A stretch of 15,399 nt of DNA from Candidatus Margulisiibacteriota bacterium (GTDB lineage Bacteria > Margulisbacteria > WOR-1 > JAKLHX01), in assembly GCA_022709925.1 (NCBI GenBank), contig JAKLHX010000012.1:1-15399 (forward strand), given 5' to 3'. Shown piece after piece: positions 1-6,336 of the stretch. A program made the position numbers and the translations under genes. Positions within the stretch are counted from its first letter, which is position 1, and every line of letters starts with the position of its first letter. The notes beneath the pieces were generated by a model, which was given only the letters and a program-made list of their open reading frames with translations, searched no databases and was not told where the DNA came from.

Positions 1-414
1 AAGCTGGTCAATGATGTGTTTTTCAGAAACACTGCTCCCGGAAAGGTCATAGTTGACGTGGCAATAGATCAGGGAGGCACAACATCTCAAAGCCATGCAA
101 CAACGCATGCGAAGCCGACATATATAGTTGATAGAAATCTACAACAATATGAATACGGCGACGTATCAGTCCCGGGAACTGTAATGTACTGTGTTGCCAA
201 TATGCCCGGCATGAACCCATGGACGGCGACCCGTGCACTTACCGCGACGACTTTGCCGTATATTCTTGCGATGCTTGGAGGGTTCGACAAGGCCTTCGAA
301 GCACATCCCGAATTGGTCGGCGGGATAAACACTCACGAGGGATATATAACAAGAGCGAGCGTAGCTCAGCCTCTGGGCCTTACCGGCATGCTTAAAGAAC
401 TTAGCGATTTTTAG
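1..414 (+). CDS. ald: Alanine dehydrogenase family protein, C-terminal part (5' truncated by window edge)
   Basis: The reading frame is open from base 1 to the TAG at 412-414, giving 137 residues of a longer protein. The residues around 14-26 (PGKVIVDVAIDQGG) match the NAD-binding half of bacterial L-alanine dehydrogenases, including the Asp of the DQGG segment. YCVANMPG, around residues 63-70 of this fragment, is the family's conserved loop. Family members reversibly deaminate L-alanine to pyruvate with NAD+ in the cytoplasm. Two differences are visible: the family's usual PRTST stretch after VANMPG is replaced by NPWTAT, and there is a longer segment before the YCVANMPG loop (YEYGDVSVPG). 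It may therefore be a divergent member with altered specificity. Its end overlaps the convergent methyltransferase gene by 14 bp, with no terminator between them. Confidence 0.85.
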   Translation, partial: KLVNDVFFRNTAPGKVIVDVAIDQGGTTSQSHATTHAKPTYIVDRNLQQYEYGDVSVPGTVMYCVANMPGMNPWTATRALTATTLPYILAMLGGFDKAFEAHPELVGGINTHEGYITRASVAQPLGLTGMLKELSDF

Positions 415-1045
415 TAAAGAACGCGACGTCTTTTACGGGGATCTCGATATCCCAATTGAAACTCTGTGCAATATGGCGCAGAGTTTCTTCTTTATAGAAG
501 ACCACGTGCGTTATATCGCGGCGGTAATGCCATCGCTCGAACATCGCATCATCCGTCTGGAAGTTGGTCATGACGGCAAGCAATCCTTCGGGCTTTAACA
601 ACCCGTCAAGCAGTTTGAATTCGCGGGACGGGAAATGAAAATGTTCAAAGACCTCCGTACAGGAAACAAAATCATATTTACGATCCAAAACGGACTTGTC
701 GGGATAAAAGAACGGGTCATATAGGGCTACTTTGTGCCCCGCGTCTTCAAGCATCTGTGCCAGCGCAGGCCCGGTCCCGCAACCGAAATCAAGGCCTTCC
801 TTTGGTGTGCCAAGCCGCTTTATCAATGGGACAAAAATCTTGTTGAGGAATTTTCTGTAGCCCGGGTCCGACGGATCGTTCTTGTGCACTGCGTAACGTT
901 CTTTTTCTTCTTCAGCTGAAAGCAGCTTTGACGAGTCTAAAAATGTCGCAAGACACACCGGACAGCGCCAGTAATCAAGTCCGCCTGCAGAGATAAAGAA
1001 CTCAGCCCATTCAGTACCGCAGACGCGGCACTTAGTTCGCCCCAA
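401..1045 (-). CDS. Zinc-ribbon class I SAM-dependent methyltransferase
   Basis: A 214-residue protein. The N-terminus carries two CxxC pairs (C6/C9 and C28/C31) that look like a rubredoxin-type zinc ribbon. A Rossmann methyltransferase domain follows, with motif I DFGCGTG at residues 86-92, an acidic residue in ALYDPF after the next strand, and VSCTEVFEHF as the post-II segment typical of Methyltransf_11/23 families. The substrate cannot be read from sequence; small-molecule, lipid or sugar methylation are all possible. The only start that keeps the first CxxC is a TTG at 1043-1045, inside the end of the DUF3467 gene (14 bp overlap), so translation is probably coupled. It is the last gene of the minus-strand cluster and runs into the alanine dehydrogenase gene tail to tail. 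Confidence 0.85.
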   Translation of the reverse strand: MGRTKCRVCGTEWAEFFISAGGLDYWRCPVCLATFLDSSKLLSAEEEKERYAVHKNDPSDPGYRKFLNKIFVPLIKRLGTPKEGLDFGCGTGPALAQMLEDAGHKVALYDPFFYPDKSVLDRKYDFVSCTEVFEHFHFPSREFKLLDGLLKPEGLLAVMTNFQTDDAMFERWHYRRDITHVVFYKEETLRHIAQSFNWDIEIPVKDVAFFTKNR

Positions 1046-1316
1046 GATTTATCCCGAACTTTGGCGGCTCAGGAGCTTCTTTTATAGCACCGAATTTCTT
1101 TTCATAGGTTGAGATGTTCTCTTGCATCGCCTTTAAGAATCTCTTTGCGTGCGACGGGGACAATATCACTCTTGAGACCACCTTGCCTGCCGGCGGATGA
1201 GCGAAAATAAAGTCCGTTACGAACTCATTTTCGGTATGAGCGATCATCGCGATATTGCTGTAAGTTCCGCCCGCCATCTTATCGTCCATGGATATATGTA
1301 TCTGCTGTTCTGCCAT
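1032..1316 (-). CDS. DUF3467 family protein
   Basis: A 94-residue soluble protein matching the DUF3467 family: a central TENEFVTDFIFAHPP segment, then VVSRVILSPSHAKRFLKAMQ and a YEKKFGAI-type end, which are the conserved blocks of the family. The family function is not established. A good Shine-Dalgarno GGAGG sits just upstream of the ATG (complement of 1323-1327). It lies 18 bp behind the J-domain gene and overlaps the methyltransferase start, so the three are probably one transcript. The C-terminus is rich in proline and lysine and may be flexible. Confidence 0.85.
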   Translation of the reverse strand: MAEQQIHISMDDKMAGGTYSNIAMIAHTENEFVTDFIFAHPPAGKVVSRVILSPSHAKRFLKAMQENISTYEKKFGAIKEAPEPPKFGINLGAN

Positions 1317-1334
1317 TTAGATCCTCCTTTTAAT

Positions 1335-2000
1335 TTATCTTACCGATATTTTCAGCAAAAGATCGCCTTTTTTACCGCAGCACGGACACGGTTCTCCAAG
1401 CCCCGCAAGACGCAGAGTGGAACCGTTTGGAACGCCCTTCGGTATGGTCACGGTAATAGGCTTTCTGCCCGAAAGCGAAAGGTCTATTTTCCCACCATTC
1501 GCAGCCAGATCTTTAGGGATATCTATCTTGGCGTTAAGGTCCGTATGAACGCTCTCTTTGCGCGGAGCATTAGTATAGACACTGCTGAACCCTCCTCTTT
1601 CCCCTCGGGAAAAGGCCTCTCCGAATATATCGTCGAATATATCAAAGTCCATCTGCGCTGAACGCTGGCGTTTTCCGCTGTGCCTAGTTGCATATCCAAG
1701 ATGGGATAAAAGGTCTTCGATATCGAACCCCTGCGTATTCGCATAAGACTGTCCGGACCTTCCGTCATAGGCAAAACCGCCTTTGCGCATCATGTCGTAT
1801 TCCTGTTTCCTTTTTTGGTCGCCGAGAACATAGTATGCTTCGGACATCTCCTTGAATTTTTGCTCGGCGCCTTTCCTGTCGTTGGGGTTCATGTCAGGAT
1901 GGTATTTTTTTGCCAGTTTGCGGTACGCGGATTTGATCTCATCTGCCGATGCGCTTTCGGCAACTCCAAGTATCTTATAATAATCTTTATTCGGTTCCAT
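1335..2000 (-). CDS. DnaJ/CbpA-like J-domain protein with a single C-terminal substrate-binding domain
   Basis: 221 residues. Residues 5-70 are a J domain with the HPD motif at 34-36, which in this family stimulates the ATPase of DnaK-type Hsp70. A glycine- and aromatic-containing linker follows (about 74-150). Residues 151-221 match one DnaJ C-terminal beta domain (IDIPKDLAANGGKI, then VTIPKGVPNGSTLRLAGLG, then GDLLLKISV). Canonical DnaJ/CbpA has two such domains and exceeds 290 residues, so this is a short form; no Gly/Cys CXXCXGXG zinc domain is present. An unusual CPCC sequence (205-208) lies where normal members have a short Gly-rich loop. The start is an ATG with a weak AAGGA upstream. 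No DnaK gene is in the window. It could serve a specialised client rather than general folding. Confidence 0.88.
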   Translation of the reverse strand: MEPNKDYYKILGVAESASADEIKSAYRKLAKKYHPDMNPNDRKGAEQKFKEMSEAYYVLGDQKRKQEYDMMRKGGFAYDGRSGQSYANTQGFDIEDLLSHLGYATRHSGKRQRSAQMDFDIFDDIFGEAFSRGERGGFSSVYTNAPRKESVHTDLNAKIDIPKDLAANGGKIDLSLSGRKPITVTIPKGVPNGSTLRLAGLGEPCPCCGKKGDLLLKISVR

Positions 2001-2016
2001 AATTTAGTCCTTAAGA

Positions 2017-2051
2017 GCTGAAGGCTGAAGTCCGGACTGTCTTGCTTCAGC
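2017..2051. repeat. Tandem heptamer plus inverted copy able to form a hairpin between two genes
   Basis: GCTGAAG occurs twice in tandem (2017-2023 and 2024-2030). The inverse copy CTTCAGC lies at 2045-2051, enclosing the perfect palindrome GTCCGGAC (2030-2037). On the minus-strand transcript this would fold just after the tRNA-binding-domain gene and before the J-domain gene. There is no T-run after it, so it is not a classic terminator. It may be an mRNA-processing or stabilising structure, or a decayed repeat. Confidence 0.45.
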
Positions 2052-2052
2052 G

Positions 2053-2472
2053 CTATTTCACCTTCGCTCCCGGTTCGACCGGCTTTTCAGGGCTTATCAA
2101 TATAGGCATTCCGTCCGAACCTGTCGCGGCCAGCAACATCCCGTTGCTTTCAACGCCGCGCAGCGTCGCCGGCTCCAGATTATTTATGACCACGATATGT
2201 TTCCCTATCAATTCCTCTTTTGAATATGCTTTTTTTATCCCCGCGACGATCTGCTTATATTTGGGAATGGCATCTTGTTCAGGGACTGTCTCTACAATGT
2301 CATTATTTGGACCATTATCTTCCGTACGGGCGGATTTCAACCCCGCCACTTCATCGATCTCCCCAACATCTATCTTTAGCACCAGCAATTTATCGGCATT
2401 CGGATGGTCCTGCGCATCAACTATTTTTGCTATCCTGAACTCGAATTTCATAAAATCTTCGATCGTCGGCAT
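2053..2472 (-). CDS. Free-standing tRNA-binding (EMAP II/MetG-beta/CsaA-like OB-fold) domain protein
   Basis: 139 residues matching the tRNA-binding OB fold found at the C-terminus of methionyl-tRNA synthetase and in CsaA/Trbp111: IEDFMKFEFRIAKIVDAQDHPNADKLLVLKIDVG at 4-37, QIVAGI at 74-79, and the signature GKHIVVINNLEPATLRGVESNGMLLAA at about 89-115. Such proteins bind the tRNA elbow or aid synthetases in trans. The domain is normally continuous at about 110 residues. Here roughly 33 extra residues (about 40-72) sit in the loop between strands, and their first part overlaps a copy of the dispersed palindromic repeat. A clear AGGAG precedes the ATG. It lies between the Nudix and J-domain genes, downstream of initiator tRNA-Met, a neighbour that fits a MetG accessory role, though this is inference. 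Confidence 0.85.
   Translation of the reverse strand: MPTIEDFMKFEFRIAKIVDAQDHPNADKLLVLKIDVGEIDEVAGLKSARTEDNGPNNDIVETVPEQDAIPKYKQIVAGIKKAYSKEELIGKHIVVINNLEPATLRGVESNGMLLAATGSDGMPILISPEKPVEPGAKVK
2322..2349 (-). repeat. Degenerate copy of a palindromic repeat inside the tRNA-binding-domain gene
   Basis: On the minus strand this reads GTGGCGGGGTTGAAATCC followed by GCCCGTACGG. It shares the GGGTTGAAA-type core and the CCGTACGG end with the clearer copy at 2671-2721. It encodes about residues 42-50, within the extra loop absent from typical members of this domain family. The frame differs from that used in the Nudix copy. Similarity is partial, so the assignment is less certain than for the other copies. 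Confidence 0.5.
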
Positions 2473-2491
2473 TTTGACTCTCCTTGTTTTT

Positions 2492-2522
2492 GTACGAACG
2501 GGTTTAAAACCCCGTCCCCTAC
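2492..2522 (-). repeat. Intergenic copy of the palindromic repeat (31 bp)
   Basis: On the minus strand it begins GTAGGGGACGGGG, has the near-palindromic core GGTTTTAAACC, and ends CGTTCGTAC. Both ends and the core match the copy inside the Nudix gene at 2671-2721, minus the nested hairpin. It starts 4 bp after the Nudix stop codon and ends shortly before the Shine-Dalgarno of the tRNA-binding gene, so in the transcript it forms an intercistronic hairpin. Confidence 0.75.
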
Positions 2523-2526
2523 AGTA

Positions 2527-3090
2527 TTATATCCACCCTATCATCGCGAAAGACGCGATCGTCTTTGCATCTAATATTTTACCACTTTTGAACATTTTCC
2601 GAATTTGTGAACGGGTTGCGATAAGGGGTTCGATGATCTCGTCAGGATCTTTGGCATGGACATTTTTACCGTACGGACGGCCTGCCTGCCGGTCAGGCAG
2701 GGTTTCAAACCCGTCCCCTACCTTAATCCCCGTTGCCTTGAAAATATGAAGGATCTCCGTCGAATATCCCGGGCACGGGATCAACCTGCCTATTTTTTTG
2801 ACCGTTGCGGCACTGTAACCCGTTTCCTCTATCAGTTCTCTTTTCGCACAAGCGAGCGGCTTCTCCCCTTTGTCTATTGAACCGGCGGGAAGTTCGTATA
2901 TATATTGGTTCACTGAGATCCGGAACTGCCTGATGATGATGGCCTTGTCTTTGGATATAAGAGGTATAATGACCACGGCCCCTCTGTGTTTGACAATGTC
3001 ATAGTATTTTGTAATGCCGTTCGGGAGTGTAACTTTTTCTTTTACAAAATCGAAGATGCGGCCTTTGGAAACTATTTTTTTAGAGTTCAT
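2527..3090 (-). CDS. nudF: Nudix hydrolase, ADP-ribose pyrophosphatase type, with an in-frame repeat insertion
   Basis: 187 residues. The Nudix box is complete from G70 to about residue 92 (G70, E76, R84-E85, E88-E89, G91), preceded by the YELPAG entry typical of ADP-ribose pyrophosphatases and followed by GYSTE. The C-terminal GKILDAKTIASFAM stretch also fits the NudF/YffH group, which cleaves ADP-ribose to AMP and ribose-5-phosphate using Mg2+. Residues 124-140 (VGDGFETLPDRQAGRPY) are encoded by a palindromic repeat and interrupt the otherwise standard FKATGIK...DPDEIIEP region; the frame is intact on both sides. The ATG at 3088-3090 is chosen because longer versions run into the tRNA. Only 8 nt separate it from the tRNA CCA, with no Shine-Dalgarno, so the message may begin almost at its start codon after tRNA processing. 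Confidence 0.88.
   Translation of the reverse strand: MNSKKIVSKGRIFDFVKEKVTLPNGITKYYDIVKHRGAVVIIPLISKDKAIIIRQFRISVNQYIYELPAGSIDKGEKPLACAKRELIEETGYSAATVKKIGRLIPCPGYSTEILHIFKATGIKVGDGFETLPDRQAGRPYGKNVHAKDPDEIIEPLIATRSQIRKMFKSGKILDAKTIASFAMIGWI
2671..2721 (-). repeat. Palindromic repeat inserted in frame in the Nudix gene, with a nested second hairpin
   Basis: The 51 bp correspond to exactly 17 codons. On the minus strand the outer unit runs GTAGGGGACGGGTTTGAAACC (2721-2701) and resumes as CGTCCGTAC (2679-2671), 30 bp in all. Between them 21 bp (2700-2680) contain a separate inverted repeat, CTGCCTG-ACCGG-CAGGCAG. The outer unit without the insert closely matches the intergenic copy at 2492-2522. 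Short GGTA sequences at both flanks could be a target-site duplication. Both outer and nested lengths are multiples of three. Confidence 0.8.
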
Positions 3091-3098
3091 TAAAAATT

Positions 3099-3175
<77 letters not shown>

Positions 3176-3213
3176 ATGATATTATCATTTTTGCACAGTT
3201 TGACGCTTAATTC

Positions 3214-3285
3214 AACTTTACAAAAACGCAAAAAATAAGAAAAAGTGAAATTTTATAAATATCTATCCGATATAACTTTACAAAA
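3214..3285 (+). repeat. Two direct copies of a 12-mer upstream of the GH57 gene
   Basis: AACTTTACAAAA is found at 3214-3225 and again at 3274-3285, exactly 60 bp apart. The second copy overlaps the probable -10 box and leader of the GH57 gene. A regulatory role, such as a binding site for a repressor, is conceivable but not shown. Confidence 0.4.
3271..3276 (+). promoter_or_regulatory. Probable -10 box for the GH57 gene
   Basis: TATAAC lies 11 bp before the ATG at 3288. The -35 region is poor (AT-rich, near 3246-3253), so this is weaker than the leuS promoter. If used, transcription would begin near 3283, giving a leader of about 5 nt; no Shine-Dalgarno is present. Confidence 0.4.
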
Positions 3286-3287
3286 CC

Positions 3288-4874
3288 ATGACAGCGAACA
3301 CAAATATCTCGAACATCAGAACGCTTGCAAGAACGGAAGCATTCGGGAACCCGAGAAATGTAGCATTACATCTGAACACGCATAATCCTTTAAGGTCAGT
3401 ATATGGTTTAAGGCCGCAACACACTTTGGAAACCCCGGCACTGCCGGAGCTTTCGGCCACAAGGCAGCCGGGCTCGACCAACGCGAACTGGACGGATGTT
3501 TGTCTGCACTACAGCTATTTACCTTTGATGGGAAGGAACCCGAAAGAAAGCGCGTATAGATGCTCCACATACAACTTCACTCCCGCATTGGTCAGACAGC
3601 TTGAATTTATGGATCCTCATTTCCTGGAAAACTTAAGAAAAGCTGATGAGTGGTCGGCAAAAGACCAGAACGGGCACGGTGGAGCCATCGCAAGCGGATT
3701 CGACCATGCGATCCTTCCTCTTGGAAAAGGATCGGATCCGGAAATACAGATAACATGGGGAATAGAACATTTTAGACATACTTTCGGCAGGGCTCCCGAA
3801 GGTTTTTGGGCCCCGGAAGCGGCAGTAAGTAGTGAAGTCCTGGGATCGCTTGCAAAACACGGAATAAAGTTCACGATCCTCTCTCCGTGGCAGGTAGAAA
3901 GGATAAACGGGGAAAATCCTCAATGGACGGGAGAAGGATACCCCGTAATGGACTTCGGGATACCGTACAAAATAGATCTTCCGGATACGCAGGGTCTTTA
4001 CGCGTTCGTTTATAACCGCTACCTTTCGCAGGAATTGGCATTCACGGATTTTCTAAACAGCGGGGACGGGCATGGTTTGGCAGAAAAAATAACTGCCCAT
4101 CTCAACTGCAATTCGGCAGTTACATGCGCTTCTGACACGGAGACTTTCGGACTACACAAAAAAGGCGGGATCGTAACATTACTGAGGTACCTTGCGTATG
4201 CCAGGGAGTTCAATCACAGACCTGTTAATTTAGCGTTCCTTCTTGACCAGGCGCTTAATTCAGAAAAGGATATCCCGGCTCTCAGCATAAAATCACCATC
4301 ATCCTGGAGCTGCGAACACGGTGTTGAACGATGGACGGCAAATTGCGGCTGCCCGGATCATACGGACAATCCGTGGAGGGAAGCATTTCGTGAAGCCCTC
4401 AATTTCCTTGCTGCAAAGTACGATGACATCTTTGAAAAAACTGCCCGACGGTTCATCCCTGACTTAGAAGGTGCAAAATTAAGATATATCGATGTCCTTC
4501 TTGGCAAGAAGACCTTCGACAACTTCATCGCGGAAGAAACCATAGGAAGACAAAGACCGGCAGGAAGATCGTTAAGCGATCTGTCCGCTATATTCGACGG
4601 GCTTGTCCCAAGACAGGGCATGTTCGTCAGCTGCGGATGGTTCTTCCACGGTATGGGGCTTGAGACCGGAATATGCTTGGGCCAGGCCGGAGACCTCATA
4701 GCAAGGCTTGGGGCTCTTGCGCCCGGACTGGAAGAAGAGTTTAGGTGTATGCTGGGCGGAATATACAATTCAGCGGGTTTTAGGGAACGCGGCCAATGCG
4801 AAACAGCGGCAGACCAATACGACCTGACAAAAAGAGAACAGTCCTATTGGGCCGAAAAAATATCCGCGCTATGA
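3288..4874 (+). CDS. Glycoside hydrolase family 57-like protein with DUF3536-type C-terminus
   Basis: 528 residues, no signal peptide or membrane segment, so probably cytoplasmic. After a unique N-terminal stretch of about 65 residues come GH57-type blocks: Y/N-rich TYNFTPAL, GGAIASGFDHAILPL (131-145), WGIEHFRHTFGRAPEGFWAPEAAVS (157-181, candidate catalytic E177), KFTILSPWQ (194-202), and ASDTETFGLH (281-290, acidic D283/E285). SWSCEHGVERWTANCGC (339-355) and MFVSCGWFFHGMGLET are hallmarks of the DUF3536 branch. GH57 enzymes act on alpha-glucans (amylase, branching enzyme, amylopullulanase), but the exact activity of this branch is not something I can read here. The gene precedes rpoN by 109 bp on the same strand, with no obvious terminator between. 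Confidence 0.85.
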   Translation: MTANTNISNIRTLARTEAFGNPRNVALHLNTHNPLRSVYGLRPQHTLETPALPELSATRQPGSTNANWTDVCLHYSYLPLMGRNPKESAYRCSTYNFTPALVRQLEFMDPHFLENLRKADEWSAKDQNGHGGAIASGFDHAILPLGKGSDPEIQITWGIEHFRHTFGRAPEGFWAPEAAVSSEVLGSLAKHGIKFTILSPWQVERINGENPQWTGEGYPVMDFGIPYKIDLPDTQGLYAFVYNRYLSQELAFTDFLNSGDGHGLAEKITAHLNCNSAVTCASDTETFGLHKKGGIVTLLRYLAYAREFNHRPVNLAFLLDQALNSEKDIPALSIKSPSSWSCEHGVERWTANCGCPDHTDNPWREAFREALNFLAAKYDDIFEKTARRFIPDLEGAKLRYIDVLLGKKTFDNFIAEETIGRQRPAGRSLSDLSAIFDGLVPRQGMFVSCGWFFHGMGLETGICLGQAGDLIARLGALAPGLEEEFRCMLGGIYNSAGFRERGQCETAADQYDLTKREQSYWAEKISAL

Positions 4875-4918
4875 ATATCAGCAAAATATTTATCCTCGAA
4901 TTATCTATAAGTCTGTTA

Positions 4919-4960
4919 TATAATAAATCAGTGAAATTTCTCAAAAAAACGACCTATAAT
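4919..4960 (+). promoter_or_regulatory. Candidate rpoN promoter region with two -10 boxes
   Basis: TATAAT occurs at 4919-4924 and again at 4955-4960 in the gap before rpoN. Neither has a good -35 (TCGAAT near 4896; GTGAAA/TGAAAT near 4931-4937). The second would give a leader of about 17 nt that includes the AGGAAGG Shine-Dalgarno at 4966-4972. No -24/-12 element is present in this gap. Confidence 0.4.
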
Positions 4961-4983
4961 AACCTAGGAAGGCTGGGACAATA

Positions 4984-6336
4984 GTGCAACTTGGCTTATC
5001 TCAAAGCTTAGGGGTGGATCTGGCCATGACCGTAAATGTCATGCTCAACCCTAAAATGATGCAGATGCTGAGGATACTCAACCTGCCTTACAACGAACTC
5101 CTTGAACAGATAAACGCCGAGGCCGAGATCAATCCATTGCTGGAAGTAGAGAGAAGGGACTGCATGATGGACTATCTCAAGAGCCAAAGCAACACCCCTT
5201 TCCGTGAAAAGAACGGCATCAAGACAGATGCCGTCGAGATGGAAAAATACATAAAAAAGAGCACGGACATCTATGAACATCTCTCGTCACAAGTCTCTCT
5301 GCTTGATACTTCCGAAGAACAAAAAGAGGTGCTGACTCTGCTAATAAGATCACTGGACCCGCGCGGCTACCTGAACGGCTACGAGGCGATAAAAAATGAC
5401 ATAAAAAAAGAGCTGTCCGTTCCGGACAAAGAAGTCGACGAGGCGCTAAAGCTGCTGCAATCTCTCGAACCAGAAGGCGTCGGGGCCAGGGACTTGAAAG
5501 AATGTCTTTTGATACAGATCCGGGAATATGACTTTGACAGCGAAGAACTACGGCAGGTGCTTGAAAAAACGGTCGATGCTCATATTGAAGACCTGGCCGA
5601 AGGCAATATGGAAAAGATCGCGGGGTCTCTTGGTATAGGCAAGGAAGGGGCTGTTCAGATAGCCGATTTCATAAAGAAGAATCTCAATCCTCATCCCGGT
5701 TCGGTCTTCGCAGAAAGATCTACGATCGCGATCCCCTCTTTCTCGCTAAAGAAGGAAAAGGACGGGTTCAAGATAATCAACCTCGAAACAAAATACGGGC
5801 CGGAAGTGACCATAAATCAGCAATATATAAAAATGCTTGATGATCCCAAAACCGATGAAAAGACGCTGGCCTATATAAAAGAAAAGCTTGAAAAAGCAAA
5901 AGAGCTGCTGGAACAGCTTGCGAAAAGGCGTGACACCATAGAAAAGATCTTGCGCTTCATAGCGGAAAACCAGAAGGAATATCTGGATAAAAAGTCGAGG
6001 TTCCCGAAACCGATGACCCAGAAAGAGATCTCTGCCAAATTCGGCATGCATCCTTCCACGATAAGCCGGGCTATCGCCGAAAAATACATAGAAACGCCGC
6101 TTGGCGTCATAAAGATCCGCAGTCTTTGCCCGAGACAGTTCATGGGGTTGACATCGGCCATGGTGTCAGACGCAGTAGCCGGAATAATAAAGAACGAGGA
6201 CGTATCAAAACCCATGACGGACGAGGAGATACAGAAAGAGCTCTCCGAAAAAGGGATAACGCTTAAGCGCAGGACCATATCGGACTACAGGAAAAAACTG
6301 GAACTCGGGACCTCATCAAAGAGGAAAAAGAAATGA
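4984..6336 (+). CDS. rpoN: RNA polymerase sigma-54 factor
   Basis: 450 residues with the full RpoN layout. The N-terminal activator-interacting region has the family ending INAEAEINPLLE (43-54). The core-binding region contains LEPEGVGARDLKECLLIQI (161-179) and LNPHPGS (234-240). The helix-turn-helix region reads HPSTISRAIAEKYIETPLGVIKIRSL (356-381), and the RpoN box is KRRTISDYRKKL at 428-439 (family consensus ARRTVAKYRE). The acidic Region II is short. Sigma-54 holds polymerase at -24/-12 promoters until an AAA+ activator remodels it. Start GTG at 4984 is chosen because it gives the canonical N-terminus and has AGGAAGG 11 bp upstream. Its stop overlaps the activator ATG by 4 bp (ATGA), so sigma factor and activator are translationally coupled, an uncommon and suggestive pairing. 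Confidence 0.96.
   Translation: MQLGLSQSLGVDLAMTVNVMLNPKMMQMLRILNLPYNELLEQINAEAEINPLLEVERRDCMMDYLKSQSNTPFREKNGIKTDAVEMEKYIKKSTDIYEHLSSQVSLLDTSEEQKEVLTLLIRSLDPRGYLNGYEAIKNDIKKELSVPDKEVDEALKLLQSLEPEGVGARDLKECLLIQIREYDFDSEELRQVLEKTVDAHIEDLAEGNMEKIAGSLGIGKEGAVQIADFIKKNLNPHPGSVFAERSTIAIPSFSLKKEKDGFKIINLETKYGPEVTINQQYIKMLDDPKTDEKTLAYIKEKLEKAKELLEQLAKRRDTIEKILRFIAENQKEYLDKKSRFPKPMTQKEISAKFGMHPSTISRAIAEKYIETPLGVIKIRSLCPRQFMGLTSAMVSDAVAGIIKNEDVSKPMTDEEIQKELSEKGITLKRRTISDYRKKLELGTSSKRKKK

Noticed and set aside
1197..1661. A 154-codon plus-strand open frame
   Set aside because: It spans the opposite strand of two well-supported genes (DUF3467 and the J-domain protein) and has no family features.
2680..2700. 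The nested inverted repeats as a possible CRISPR remnant
   Set aside because: There is a single unit with no regularly spaced repeats or spacers and no cas genes; it is a lone hairpin in coding sequence.
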